Shown: piece by piece, positions 10,567 through 19,475 of the stretch
Numbering within the stretch: position 1 is the stretch's first letter
Layout of the letters: the number at the start of each line of letters is the position of its first letter
NCBI RefSeq assembly: GCF_018860915.1
Contig: NZ_JAHKQD010000052.1
Span: 62,001 to 126,000, forward strand
Origin: Colwellia sp. C2M11
GTDB taxonomy: Bacteria; Pseudomonadota; Gammaproteobacteria; Enterobacterales; Alteromonadaceae
DNA: 64,000 nt
Direction of reading: 5' to 3'
Notes under the pieces: generated by a model
The model's input: the letters and a program-made list of their open reading frames with translations, nothing else
What the model was told of the DNA's origin: nothing
Database searches by the model: none
Translations under genes and position numbers: made by a program

Positions 10567-11837
10567 TTAAGCTGACTACTCTTTTTTATCGTTATATCAG
10601 CTTACTTTTATTGTGTTTTGTGCAATTAAGTGAAGCGGCTGAGTATAAATTTCATGGCATCGTCGATCTTAGGGTTAGCAGTAGCGATTCTTTAGATAAT
10701 GGTTATGTTGCTGGCGGGCAAGGAAAGTTTGGCGTAAGTGATGGACAACAACTTTATGTCGCTCAAGCGGGAATGGACATTAGTGCGCAATGGGATAATG
10801 GCTTGAGTGTTCATGGTGTTTTAAATAGTTTTTTAGATCAGGAAGATAGCGCAGTTGGAATTACCGAAGCCTATGTTAAATATCGCAGTTTGCCTAATGA
10901 AGCTGGCTATCGTGTACAAGTTAAAGGGGGAATTTTTTACCCTGAAATATCATTAGAAAATAATGCGTTTGCATGGGCAAGTAAAGATACCCTTAATTCG
11001 TCTTCTTTAAATACTTGGATTGGTGAAGAAATACGTGTACTAGGCTCTGAATTTAAAATTACACGCTTAGGGCGAATAAATAATGATGCCTATGATTTGT
11101 CTTTCTCTGCAACCGCTTTTGTTAATAATGACCCTTCAGGTGCTTTACTTGCTTGGCATGGTTGGGCTACTAGTAGTCGGCAAACATTATGGGGAGAAGC
11201 TAGGGCTTTTCCTTGGTTACCAGCACTAGCCGAAGGAGAAGAGCTTTCAGCACAAGCGGATAAGTCTAAGCCATTTTTAGAGATTGATGATGATATTGGC
11301 TATCACCTTAGAGGTGAGTGGTCTTTACATAAAAAAATTGCGCTGTCAGCCGGTTACTATAATAATAAAGCGACACCTTATGATGTTGTTAACGGACAAT
11401 ATGGTTGGCGCACGCGTTTTTATCATTTAGGTATGAGTTGGCATGTTTCAAAAAATCTTATGCTTGTTTCACAATATTTGTCTGGCGACACTTTAATGCA
11501 AAGTAGTCCTGGAGTGGATGTTGTCAATAATGATTACAGTAATGGCTTTGTCTCACTAACATATAAATGGCAAGATATTGTAGGAAACAGAAAACATAAG
11601 AGTACTGTACGATTAGAAGATTTTTCTGTGACAGATAATGATGATACTGTGGGAGATAATAATAACGAAAACGGCCAAGCATTTACTTTAAATCATACTT
11701 ATCGTTTTAGCAGTCATTGGTTTATAGCGGCAGAGTTTAATTATATAGATAGCCAAAGACCTGCCCGTACATATTTAGATAATTCAACCAACTTGATTGA
11801 AAAGCAAATTCAATTATCTGCACGTTACTTTTTCTAG
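10563..11837 (+). CDS. outer-membrane porin-like beta-barrel protein
   Basis: A 424-residue protein starting at GTG inside the stop region of the preceding gene (GTGA overlap), so translation is coupled. It has a signal peptide ending near SEAAE (residue 22-26). The mature part is rich in alternating aromatic/polar strands with many Asn/Asp turns, and the last residue is Phe in SARYFF, the usual outer-membrane insertion signal. I do not recognise a specific porin family. It resembles the phosphate-selective/OprP-like or uncharacterised porins of marine gammaproteobacteria. Its coupling with a cupredoxin and a c-di-GMP phosphodiesterase suggests that its substrate or its abundance is part of the sensed process, but that is inference. 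Confidence 0.7.
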   Translation: MIKLTTLFYRYISLLLLCFVQLSEAAEYKFHGIVDLRVSSSDSLDNGYVAGGQGKFGVSDGQQLYVAQAGMDISAQWDNGLSVHGVLNSFLDQEDSAVGITEAYVKYRSLPNEAGYRVQVKGGIFYPEISLENNAFAWASKDTLNSSSLNTWIGEEIRVLGSEFKITRLGRINNDAYDLSFSATAFVNNDPSGALLAWHGWATSSRQTLWGEARAFPWLPALAEGEELSAQADKSKPFLEIDDDIGYHLRGEWSLHKKIALSAGYYNNKATPYDVVNGQYGWRTRFYHLGMSWHVSKNLMLVSQYLSGDTLMQSSPGVDVVNNDYSNGFVSLTYKWQDIVGNRKHKSTVRLEDFSVTDNDDTVGDNNNENGQAFTLNHTYRFSSHWFIAAEFNYIDSQRPARTYLDNSTNLIEKQIQLSARYFF

Positions 11838-11875
11838 TTAATCTGAACGTGGTTTAAGGTGTTTTTAATTATTAG

Positions 11876-11896
11876 TGATGATAACTTATGTCATCA
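11876..11896 (+). terminator. weak hairpin after the barrel gene
   Basis: TGATGA...TCATCA arms with a 9-base loop followed by TTT, placed between the plus-strand barrel gene and the convergent glycerophosphodiesterase gene. The stem is short, so it is only a possible terminator. Confidence 0.35.
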
Positions 11897-11897
11897 T

Positions 11898-12590
11898 TTA
11901 AAAAGGTGATACACCTTTTGTTCTGGTGGGAAAGTTAGAAAAAATACCATCAACACCTAGTGCTTGCATCTCGTCAATATCATCGAGTTCATCAACCGTA
12001 TAAACAAATACTTTTAAACCACGCTTGTGTGCGTCATTTACTAACGCTTGATTAATAAAGTTAACACTAGCATGAATTGAATAGGCATTAAGTTGTGTTG
12101 CAAATTTTGCGTATTCTAGAGGAATACAACTCGTGAGAGCGCCAATAGCAAATTCTGGTCGTTGTTGATTAATGTGATAAAGTAAATGATGATTAAACGA
12201 AGACAGTAAAATATTATCGACAGTTAATGCTGAATTCTCTAGTGCATTATCAAGATAGGAAAACAGTAATTCTATGTTGCTAATACCTTTAAGCTCTATA
12301 TTAATAATGCATTTTCCGGCAACTAATAATAACACTTCATCCAGCGTCGGAATTTTTTCGCCTAATCCAGCATCTAAACCTTGTAAATATTGAATAGTAT
12401 GTTGAGATATTTTTCCTGTTCCTGAGGTCGTGCGATTTAGCCATCGATCATGAATAACATAGAGTGTGTTATCTACTTCATGTATATCGATTTCAATGCC
12501 GGCAACATCCATATCAAGTGCTGCCTGAATTGCGCGTAATGTATTTTCAGGCTCTGTACCACTAGCACCACGATGAGCAAAAATTAACAT
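11898..12590 (-). CDS. glycerophosphodiester phosphodiesterase
   Basis: The enzyme cleaves glycerophosphodiesters to glycerol-3-phosphate and an alcohol. The 230-residue length and absence of a signal peptide fit the cytoplasmic UgpQ-like form. The GDPD signature is clear at the N-terminus: FAHRGASGTEPENTLRAI with the catalytic His and the Glu-Asn pair, then GIEIDIHEVDNTLYVIHD with metal-binding Glu/Asp and the second catalytic His. NIELKG and VYTVDE further on are also typical. It stands alone on the minus strand, convergent with the barrel gene and divergent from rluF. It may feed phospholipid headgroup recycling. Confidence 0.92.
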   Translation of the reverse strand: MLIFAHRGASGTEPENTLRAIQAALDMDVAGIEIDIHEVDNTLYVIHDRWLNRTTSGTGKISQHTIQYLQGLDAGLGEKIPTLDEVLLLVAGKCIINIELKGISNIELLFSYLDNALENSALTVDNILLSSFNHHLLYHINQQRPEFAIGALTSCIPLEYAKFATQLNAYSIHASVNFINQALVNDAHKRGLKVFVYTVDELDDIDEMQALGVDGIFSNFPTRTKGVSPF

Positions 12591-12628
12591 GATAGGTCTC
12601 GCTTTAGGTGATCGTTATACTATTGGGT

Positions 12629-12671
12629 TTTAGTATCGGGATTTAGTATAATACCGAATTCCGATACTAAA
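12629..12671. repeat. 11-bp inverted repeat in the gdpD-rluF divergent region
   Basis: TTTAGTATCGG at 12629-12639 and its exact reverse complement CCGATACTAAA at 12661-12671, separated by 21 bases. A further partial copy TTTAGTAT lies inside the spacer. It sits in the only promoter-bearing gap between two divergent genes, so it may be an operator for either, or a hairpin in the rluF leader. No regulator is recognised. Confidence 0.6.
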
Positions 12672-12696
12672 TTAATTTAATATATTTTAAAAGACA

Positions 12697-13524
12697 ATGG
12701 CCAACAATTTAATGACTGATAACTTAACATCTACTAGTTCAACGACTGGAAAACGTTTAAATAAATATATTAGTGAGTCTGGTTTTTGCTCTCGCCGTGG
12801 TGCAGATAAATTAATTGAAACTAATCGCGTAACTATTAATGGCAAGTTACCAGAATTGGGGACTAAAGTTCAGGCAGGTGATGAAGTCAAAGTTGATGGT
12901 AAGTTAATTTCTGCTAGTGCTAAAAATAAGTCAGATCGTATTTATATTGCTTACAATAAGCCTATCGGCATTACTTGTACTTCAGAGGCGCACGTACGTG
13001 GCAATATTATCGATGCCATAGGTCACAAAGAGCGTATTTTTCCTATCGGTCGCTTAGATAAGCCATCAGAAGGGTTAATTTTTTTAACAAGTGATGGCGA
13101 TATTGTTAATAAAATACTCCGTGCGGAAAATGCACATGATAAAGAATATATTGTCACCGTAGACAAACCGATCAGTGAGCGTTTTGTTGAGCGAATGTCT
13201 CGAGGTGTGCCAATTTTAGGTACTATAACTAAGCCTTGTATTGTGCGCGTAAAAAGTCGTTTTGTGTTTACTATTATTTTAACACAAGGATTAAATCGTC
13301 AAATTCGTCGTATGTGTGAATATTTAGGCTATGAAGTTAAGAAGCTAAAACGTTCACGTATTATGAATGTTGAGTTAGGTAATTTAAAATCGGGCCAATG
13401 GCGTGATTTAACGGCAGCTGAAATGGATGAGATTAATCAAGCGGTCAGTGGTTCAAGCAAAACAGCGACAGAAAATGTTGCGAAAGTGAAAGCGAAAAAG
13501 ACATACAGCGATTTAATAAAATAA
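12697..13524 (+). CDS. rluF: 23S rRNA pseudouridine(2604) synthase RluF
   Basis: RluF isomerises U2604 of 23S rRNA to pseudouridine. An S4 RNA-binding domain comes first (about residues 20-75: RLNKYISESGFCSRRGADKL and VTINGKLPELGTKVQAGDEV). The RsuA/RluB/E/F catalytic domain follows, with GRLDKPSEGLIFLTSDGD, in which the Asp after GRL is the catalytic residue, and GLNRQIRRMCEYLGYEV. Length (275) is close to known RluF, with a Lys-rich tail. A terminator follows. A short Ser/Thr-rich N-terminal extension of about 17 residues precedes the S4 domain, so a later start is possible. Confidence 0.93.
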   Translation: MANNLMTDNLTSTSSTTGKRLNKYISESGFCSRRGADKLIETNRVTINGKLPELGTKVQAGDEVKVDGKLISASAKNKSDRIYIAYNKPIGITCTSEAHVRGNIIDAIGHKERIFPIGRLDKPSEGLIFLTSDGDIVNKILRAENAHDKEYIVTVDKPISERFVERMSRGVPILGTITKPCIVRVKSRFVFTIILTQGLNRQIRRMCEYLGYEVKKLKRSRIMNVELGNLKSGQWRDLTAAEMDEINQAVSGSSKTATENVAKVKAKKTYSDLIK

Positions 13525-13622
13525 GCGTAGTGAGCTATAAATTTTACTATCAAAATAAGTTATTAGTTGAAATTTTATAACTGTTTAGCAGTAATTAACC
13601 AAGGTAAATCGCTTCCATAAAG

Positions 13623-13652
13623 AAAGACCCAACAGGTAAATGTTAGGTCTTT
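13623..13652. terminator. terminator between rluF and fumC
   Basis: AAAGACCCAACA (13623-13634) pairs with TGTTAGGTCTTT (13641-13652) with one mismatch around a 6-base loop. T-rich sequence follows on the plus strand and an A-run lies on the other side, so it can serve both convergent genes. Confidence 0.85.
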
Positions 13653-13693
13653 TTATCATTATTTATGAGTCGCTTAGATCATTCCTGTATAAA

Positions 13694-15076
13694 TTAACCT
13701 TGAATACCACCTTTCGTTAAATTAGCAGGGTCTAACAGGCGAGTTAGTTCGTCACGACTTAGCTCTGTATTTTCAGCCGCAACATCAATAATTGGTCGTC
13801 CTTCTTTATAGGCCAGCTTGGCAATTTCAGCCGCTTTCAAATAACCTATAATTGGATTTAATGCTGTAACCAGAATGGGGTTGCGAGCAAGCGCTTCTGA
13901 AAGTTTTGTCTCATTCACTCTAAAGGTAGTTATCGCCTTATCTGCCATCAAACGGCTAATATTGCTGAGTAGCTCTATGCTTTCTAAGAGGTTTTTGGCA
14001 ACAAGGGGTAGCATAACATTCAGTTCAAAGTTACCTGACTGCCCAGCTATTGTGACCGTGGTGTCATTACCTATCACTTGTGCAGCTACCATAGTTGCAG
14101 CTTCTGGAATAACAGGATTAACTTTACCAGGCATGATTGATGACCCTGGTTGTAATGCTTCTAGCTCTATTTCTCCTAAACCAGCTAAGGGGCCTGAGTT
14201 CATCCAACGTAAATCATTAGCAATTTTCATCATAGTTACTGCGATAGCTTTTAATTGGCCAGACAGTGTTACCGCAATATCTTGTGAGCCGATATGAGTA
14301 AAGAAATTTTTTGCAGGTTTGAACTTAATCCCCGTTTTCTTTGATAAAGCGTTATTAAAAGTGGTCGCAAATTCAGGGTGCGCGTTAATGCCTGTTCCTA
14401 CTGCTGTACCACCTTGTGCTAATGTTTGTAAGCTAGGTTGAATTCTTTGAATATGTTCAATATTTTGCTGTATTTGATCTGCCCATGCATGAAGGGTTTG
14501 TGCCATGCTTACTGGCATTGCATCCATTAAATGCGTACGACCAGTTTTAATAAAGTGGCTGACTTCATCGGCCTTATTATTAATTGCATCACGTAAATAG
14601 CACAATGCTGGTAATAGTTCATTTTCTACTTCCAGCGCGGCACTAATATGAATGGTTGTTGGAATAATATCGTTACTACTTTGTCCATAATTAATATGAT
14701 CATTTGCACCTACATCGTCACCCAAGTTCCTCGTGGCTAGTGTAGCTAACACTTCATTTGCATTCATATTTGAGCTAGTACCAGAGCCTGTTTGGAATAT
14801 ATCAACAGGGAAGTGTTGCATAAAATTTTCAGCTAATAGTGTATCAACGGCTTGGCAAACTGCATCGCTCATTGGTAGAGGTATCTGTTTTAATTCACCA
14901 TTTGCCTTTGCTGCCGAATATTTTGCAAGTAATAGTGCCTTCACAAACGCTTTCGGCATTTGCTGACCGCTGATAGGGAAGTTATTAATCGCACGTTGTG
15001 TTTGGGCGGCGTATAGTGCATTTTCAGGAACTTGTAGCTCTCCCATACTATCTTTTTCAATACGAAACTTTTCCAT
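13694..15076 (-). CDS. fumC: class II fumarate hydratase FumC
   Basis: FumC interconverts fumarate and malate in the TCA cycle without an iron-sulfur cluster. The 460-residue length is standard. Family motifs are TGSGTSSNMNANEVLA, NYGQSSNDIIPTTIHI, KTGRTHLMDAMPV with the catalytic His, and the superfamily signature GSSIMPGKVNP carrying the active-site Ser loop (about residue 320). The gene lies 13 bases downstream of a small unknown gene (15090-15458) and is probably transcribed with it. It ends against the bidirectional terminator shared with rluF. Confidence 0.97.
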   Translation of the reverse strand: MEKFRIEKDSMGELQVPENALYAAQTQRAINNFPISGQQMPKAFVKALLLAKYSAAKANGELKQIPLPMSDAVCQAVDTLLAENFMQHFPVDIFQTGSGTSSNMNANEVLATLATRNLGDDVGANDHINYGQSSNDIIPTTIHISAALEVENELLPALCYLRDAINNKADEVSHFIKTGRTHLMDAMPVSMAQTLHAWADQIQQNIEHIQRIQPSLQTLAQGGTAVGTGINAHPEFATTFNNALSKKTGIKFKPAKNFFTHIGSQDIAVTLSGQLKAIAVTMMKIANDLRWMNSGPLAGLGEIELEALQPGSSIMPGKVNPVIPEAATMVAAQVIGNDTTVTIAGQSGNFELNVMLPLVAKNLLESIELLSNISRLMADKAITTFRVNETKLSEALARNPILVTALNPIIGYLKAAEIAKLAYKEGRPIIDVAAENTELSRDELTRLLDPANLTKGGIQG

Positions 15077-15089
15077 GGTGACTCCATTG

Positions 15090-15458
15090 TTAATAAGAAG
15101 ATAGGCTTTTTTCTACATAATATGTAGAAATAGCCAGTTCATTAAATAGGTATTGTAGATGTTGCTCCGATTTATTATCACTCGCTATTTTTTTCAGTGA
15201 GCTAAGAGGAAGATAAATATTGTCTAGGCATGTGCAGCGCCAATGGCATGGTACTAAATCATCGACTATAGTTTCTAACAATAAATAGAATTGTGCAGTA
15301 TATCGCTCGCGTAATAGCTTAGTTGATAAGTTGTCACTTTGGCCAATACTTAACCATAGTTTTAGTAACATAATATTATCAGGCTCTGTGCCAGTACGAA
15401 TTTTTTGTTCTAGCAGCTGAGTAGCTGAAGGGCTATGAGAAGGCGGTGAAATTTGCAT
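15090..15458 (-). CDS. hypothetical protein upstream of fumC
   Basis: A 122-residue, mostly helical and soluble-looking protein with no signal peptide or membrane segment. It has a small cysteine cluster, CHWRCTC (about residues 71-77), which could bind a metal or be structural. It begins with ATG and ends 13 bases before fumC, so it is very likely in the same operon. I do not recognise the family. Candidates would be an assembly or regulatory partner of fumarase or an unrelated small conserved protein. No function is claimed. Confidence 0.6.
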   Translation of the reverse strand: MQISPPSHSPSATQLLEQKIRTGTEPDNIMLLKLWLSIGQSDNLSTKLLRERYTAQFYLLLETIVDDLVPCHWRCTCLDNIYLPLSSLKKIASDNKSEQHLQYLFNELAISTYYVEKSLSSY

Positions 15459-15886
15459 AGTAGACTAAAATATTTATTGCAGTTATTAATTACAAGGTCA
15501 AATATTAATGCAAATGATTTCTATTTGTGATGGTTGGGTTACTTATTAATGTAAGGATAAGTTTAAAGGTTTTACAACGATATTTTTAAATGAAAGGTGT
15601 GATATAAGCAGATCTGCTCAAAAAGGTATGTTTTTATAACTCACTTTCATCATAGGCTATTGCCTAAGTATGGACTGCTATTTTTAGGCGATAGACTATT
15701 ATTATTGAAATGACGCACAGCATGAAAGCTAGTATTAAGTTTTCATTTTTGGAAGTGGGTGTTGTTTTATTTATTAAATGACTTACCCACCTGGCTGGAT
15801 ATTAAACTTATTTTTAGTCACAAGCTTTGGCCGCTAGATGGGTAAGTAATCAATTTTATTTAGCTTTAAGCTACCGATATTAACAA
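15459..15886. other. 428-bp intergenic region rich in inverted repeats
   Basis: No gene seen. It holds three symmetric elements: the perfect palindrome AGCAGATCTGCT (15607-15618), a 15-base inverted repeat with 13 matches (15653-15667 and 15684-15698, core GGCTATTGCCTAA), and a 9-base inverted repeat ACTTACCCA/TGGGTAAGT (15781-15789, 15839-15847). The region lies 3' of prpE and 5' of the small gene-fumC unit, so it must contain the prpE 3' end and the fumC-unit promoter. Confidence 0.6.
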
Positions 15887-17782
15887 CTAATTTCCAATAC
15901 CTATTAGTCTTGATGATAGTTCATCTAATACTTGTGGATCATCAATGGTTGATGGGATATCTATTGCTTGTCCATCAATCATTTGTCTTAGGGTTTTACG
16001 CAATATTTTTCCTGAGCGTGTTTTTGGCAGGCGCTCAACAATGATCAATCCTTTTAAAGATGCAATAGCGCCTATTTCTGCTCGGACTTTATCTTTTAGT
16101 GAAGCACATAAACTATCATCACTTTCTTCGATGCCATTTTTGATAACGACTAGGCCAAAAGGTACTTGCCCTTTTAATGCATCATTAATACCGATAACGG
16201 CACATTCAGCGACAGCATTATGACTAGACAAAACCTCTTCCATTTCCCCTGTGGATAAGCGATGTCCAGCAACATTAATGACATCATCTGTTCGGCCCAT
16301 AATAAATAAATAACCTGACTCATCGATATAGCCACCATCGCCAGTAACATAATAACCAGGGTGGGTTGATAAGTAGCTTGATTTAAAACGCTCTTCATCT
16401 TGATATATAGCAGCTAAACAACCCGGTGGCATTGGCAGTTTTATTGCGACAGTACCTTGTTGATTTGCATGAAGTGCTTTGCCGTAAACATCTAAAATTT
16501 CAACATTAAACCCTGGTACAGGAAAGCCAGCGGAGCCTGCTTTTGTTGGCATTAATTCGGTGCAGCTTTCATCAGTAAATGGTGTACTAGCGATTGCCCA
16601 ACCTGTTTCTGTTTGCCACCAGTGGTCAATGACAGGTAGCTGAGATTTATCGCTTAACCAATGGTAAGTTGCAGGGTCGAGGCGTTCTCCAGCAAGGTAG
16701 AGGCGCTGTAAATGTGATAAATCATAGTCATTCATTAATGCGCCATCAGGATCTTCTTTAGCAATAGCACGAAATGCAGTTGGCGCACTAAACAGAGCAT
16801 TAACTTTGTATTCTTCACAGACACGCCAAAAAGCTCCTGCATCAGGTGTTTTAATTGGTTTTCCTTCATATAAAATGGTGCTACAACCAGCCATTAATGG
16901 GGCATAGACAATATATGAATGACCAACAACCCAACCAACATCTGAAGCAGCCCAGAAGGTATCTCCGGTGTTCATGCCGTAAATATTTTTCATACTGTAA
17001 AGCATAGCAACGGCATGCCCGCCATTATCTCTAACAACACCCTTAGGCTTACCAGTGGTGCCAGACGTATAAAGGATATAGAGAGGATCAGTGCTTTTAA
17101 GTTTTACAGGTGCAATGGCGTTTGCAGTTTCCATAAGTGTCTGCCAATTATAGTCGCGTTCAGCAATCATTGGTGCACTTAACTGTTCTCTTTGGTAAAT
17201 AATACAACTACTTGGCTTATGTTGTGCTAGTTCAATCGCCTTATCAAGCAGGGGTTTGTAAGGTATTACTTTCTCAATTTCAATACCACAGCTAGCACTT
17301 ACAACGACTTTGGGCTCTGCATCGTCAATTCGTACTGCTAACTCTTTTGCGGCAAAGCCACCAAATACCACAGAGTGAATAGCACCAATTCTGGCGCAAG
17401 CGAGCATTGCAATAGCCGCTTGAGGAATCATTGGCATATAAATAAGAACACGGTCGCCTTTTTTTACCTGTTGACTTTGCAGTACACTGGCAAATTTTGC
17501 AACTAGCTCTGTTAGCTCTGAGTAAGTGAATTTTTGTTTAGTCTTTGTTACAGGAGAGTCATAAATAAGGGCCACTTGATCGCCACGACCTTGCTCTACG
17601 TGGTAATCAAGGGCAAGGTAACTAGTGTTAAGTTCTCCATCGGCAAACCAATCAGTCCAGTCATTATCATTTGTCGACAATATTGTTTTGGGGTTTGTAA
17701 ACCAAGAAACAAGCCTTGATTGCTTTTCCCAGTAAGCTTTTGTTGATTTAACTGCCTCTTCTTGTTGGTCTGCAAAGTTCAT
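15887..17782 (-). CDS. prpE: propionate--CoA ligase PrpE (acetyl-CoA synthetase family)
   Basis: The enzyme activates propionate, and possibly other short acids, to the CoA thioester via an acyl-adenylate. The 631-residue length and end-to-end pattern match PrpE rather than Acs. Seen are the N-terminal ACAS_N region (KAYWEKQSRLVSWF), the P-loop-like YILYTSGTTGKPKGVVRD, WWQTETGW, the YVTGDGGYID core motif, and PKTRSGKILRKTLR, whose Lys592 is the catalytic lysine acetylated in this family. Reading is clear throughout. The methylcitrate genes prpBCD are not adjacent, so the gene stands alone here. It is followed by the repeat-rich intergenic region. Confidence 0.9.
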   Translation of the reverse strand: MNFADQQEEAVKSTKAYWEKQSRLVSWFTNPKTILSTNDNDWTDWFADGELNTSYLALDYHVEQGRGDQVALIYDSPVTKTKQKFTYSELTELVAKFASVLQSQQVKKGDRVLIYMPMIPQAAIAMLACARIGAIHSVVFGGFAAKELAVRIDDAEPKVVVSASCGIEIEKVIPYKPLLDKAIELAQHKPSSCIIYQREQLSAPMIAERDYNWQTLMETANAIAPVKLKSTDPLYILYTSGTTGKPKGVVRDNGGHAVAMLYSMKNIYGMNTGDTFWAASDVGWVVGHSYIVYAPLMAGCSTILYEGKPIKTPDAGAFWRVCEEYKVNALFSAPTAFRAIAKEDPDGALMNDYDLSHLQRLYLAGERLDPATYHWLSDKSQLPVIDHWWQTETGWAIASTPFTDESCTELMPTKAGSAGFPVPGFNVEILDVYGKALHANQQGTVAIKLPMPPGCLAAIYQDEERFKSSYLSTHPGYYVTGDGGYIDESGYLFIMGRTDDVINVAGHRLSTGEMEEVLSSHNAVAECAVIGINDALKGQVPFGLVVIKNGIEESDDSLCASLKDKVRAEIGAIASLKGLIIVERLPKTRSGKILRKTLRQMIDGQAIDIPSTIDDPQVLDELSSRLIGIGN

Positions 17783-17869
17783 GATCTGTCCTACGTAAGT
17801 TTTTATTTATACCGACACTATAGAAGTGTCGACAAAATAAACCAATTAGACTTTCGGCTAGTTTTATAG

Positions 17870-18781
17870 CTACTTTACATTTAATAAATTGGCAGGAGAG
17901 AATTGATCGGTGAGTACTCGTGTATCATTTGGCCAGTCTTGATTATTTTTAGTATTGATCATTTTTCGATAAAGTAATGGAATATCAACGCCATAGTAGG
18001 ATAAGGTTTTATCAAGTTTGTCGATATTCTGTTTATTTAGGCTATTGTTAATACGATTGTTAGAAAAGCCATTTTTACTTACCACAATAATGCGATTTGA
18101 ATTAGCATTATTGGTGACTTGATAAAAATCACCGAACACAGCTTTATAAGTTGCAGATTCATGAGCGTAAAGTTTACTTAATGAAAAAGTATTGGCGCTT
18201 AATATGCCGTTATCGCTTAATAATGCCTTAGCCTCCTGTAAAAATTCCTTTGTCATTAAATGTTCAGGAATATAGTCACCGTTAAAAGCATCAAGAATTA
18301 TCCAGTCATAACTTTCTTTTTTGAGTAGGGCACGTTTAATAAAAATACGGCCGTCTTGGGCATAAGTTTTTATTTTGTTACTCTCTAAAAAGCCAAAATA
18401 ATCACGTGCTACTTTGATTACAGCGGGATCAATTTCTATATTATTAATTTCACTTTGCGGGTAAAGTTGTGCCAACGTGTTTGACATAGTACCTCCACCT
18501 AAGCCAACAATTAAAATGCGCTTTGGCTGAGTATTAAACAATAAGCTCGCCATTAATAATTTAGTATAATTAAAGACTAGGTGATCAGGTTGGCTTTTTA
18601 AAAAACAACTTTGTTGAGTTTGCGTGCTTCTGGTATTAAATTTTAAACAGCGTAAATCGTTATTATCTTCGACCAAAATATTACGATAAAGCGAGCGCTC
18701 TTGGTGTATGACTTCTGCTTTAACTAAGGTGCTAGTCATTAATAATCCTAATAATAGCAATGAAGTAATAGATTTAAGCAT
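17870..18781 (-). CDS. spermidine synthase-like protein with signal peptide/membrane anchor
   Basis: A methyltransferase-fold protein of the spermidine synthase group. The SAM/dcSAM-binding motif VGLGGGTMSNTLAQLYP, NIEIDPAVIKVARDYF and DWIILDAFNGDYIPEHL are present. The ATG at 18781 is chosen because it overlaps the upstream gene's stop by 8 bases and opens directly into a hydrophobic segment (LKSITSLLLLGLLMTSTLVKAE). That gives 303 residues. The segment looks like a signal peptide or seventh transmembrane helix, which would place the catalytic-like domain in the periplasm. With the upstream gene it makes up the two halves of the fused MFS/spermidine-synthase proteins found in many bacteria. 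True aminopropyl transfer is not assured. Confidence 0.75.
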   Translation of the reverse strand: MLKSITSLLLLGLLMTSTLVKAEVIHQERSLYRNILVEDNNDLRCLKFNTRSTQTQQSCFLKSQPDHLVFNYTKLLMASLLFNTQPKRILIVGLGGGTMSNTLAQLYPQSEINNIEIDPAVIKVARDYFGFLESNKIKTYAQDGRIFIKRALLKKESYDWIILDAFNGDYIPEHLMTKEFLQEAKALLSDNGILSANTFSLSKLYAHESATYKAVFGDFYQVTNNANSNRIIVVSKNGFSNNRINNSLNKQNIDKLDKTLSYYGVDIPLLYRKMINTKNNQDWPNDTRVLTDQFSPANLLNVK

Positions 18782-19406
18782 AATTGTTCTCAATTTTAGT
18801 TGATGGCTGTAATTTATGGACAAGAATAGCCAATAAACCTAAGCTCGCAAGAATACCGCTAAAGCTATAAATAATGGTGTTAATATCAAACCATAAAATT
18901 AGGTAGAAAGAGGTAACAATAGTACCTAATGCGCTACCTAAGGTTGATACAAAATAAAGCTTGCCCGCCACCTGACCACTTTCATCAGAGTTGGTGACTA
19001 ACAGACGTACAGAGTAAGGGGATAGCATACCAAGGATAACCGTGGGGATAAAAAAGAGTACCATAGATGCTAATAAAGAGCCGTAACGAGAATCTTCTAC
19101 ATTGAGAAAAACAGTTTCCATTAACCATTGACCAAACAAGGCAATAGGTAACACCATGATGGCCGCAATAAAGAAGATTTGGCCATATATTGAAAGTGAA
19201 GGAGAGCGTGTTGAAAGCTTACCTCCAAGTAAATAACCTAAGGATAAGCTCAGCATAAAGACGGTAATAATACTGCCCCAAATATGCACCGAACTACCAA
19301 AAAATGGTGCTAAAATTCTGCCACCTAACAACTCTATACCCATGATTGAGAAGCCGCTGGTAAAGGCGAGTAAATAAATTAAAATATTGGGATAATTTTT
19401 TTCCAT
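18774..19406 (-). CDS. six-helix membrane protein, N-terminal half of fused MFS/spermidine synthase family
   Basis: A 210-residue integral membrane protein with six predicted helices, beginning ILIYLLAFTSGFSIMGIELLG. The GxELLGGRILAPFFG region and the later GKLYFVSTLGSALGTI are characteristic of the membrane half of fused MFS/spermidine synthase proteins. The stop codon overlaps the start of the spermidine-synthase-like gene by eight bases, so the two products are made in a coupled way and likely form one complex. The split may be an ancestral two-gene arrangement or a secondary break. Both frames are clean, which argues against a sequencing error. Confidence 0.75.
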   Translation of the reverse strand: MEKNYPNILIYLLAFTSGFSIMGIELLGGRILAPFFGSSVHIWGSIITVFMLSLSLGYLLGGKLSTRSPSLSIYGQIFFIAAIMVLPIALFGQWLMETVFLNVEDSRYGSLLASMVLFFIPTVILGMLSPYSVRLLVTNSDESGQVAGKLYFVSTLGSALGTIVTSFYLILWFDINTIIYSFSGILASLGLLAILVHKLQPSTKIENNYA

Positions 19407-19475
19407 ATATTGATTATTAGTTGAAGTTTTCAGTAGCTTAGCCCTTATCGTTATTATGATAAATACCAGAGTAAG

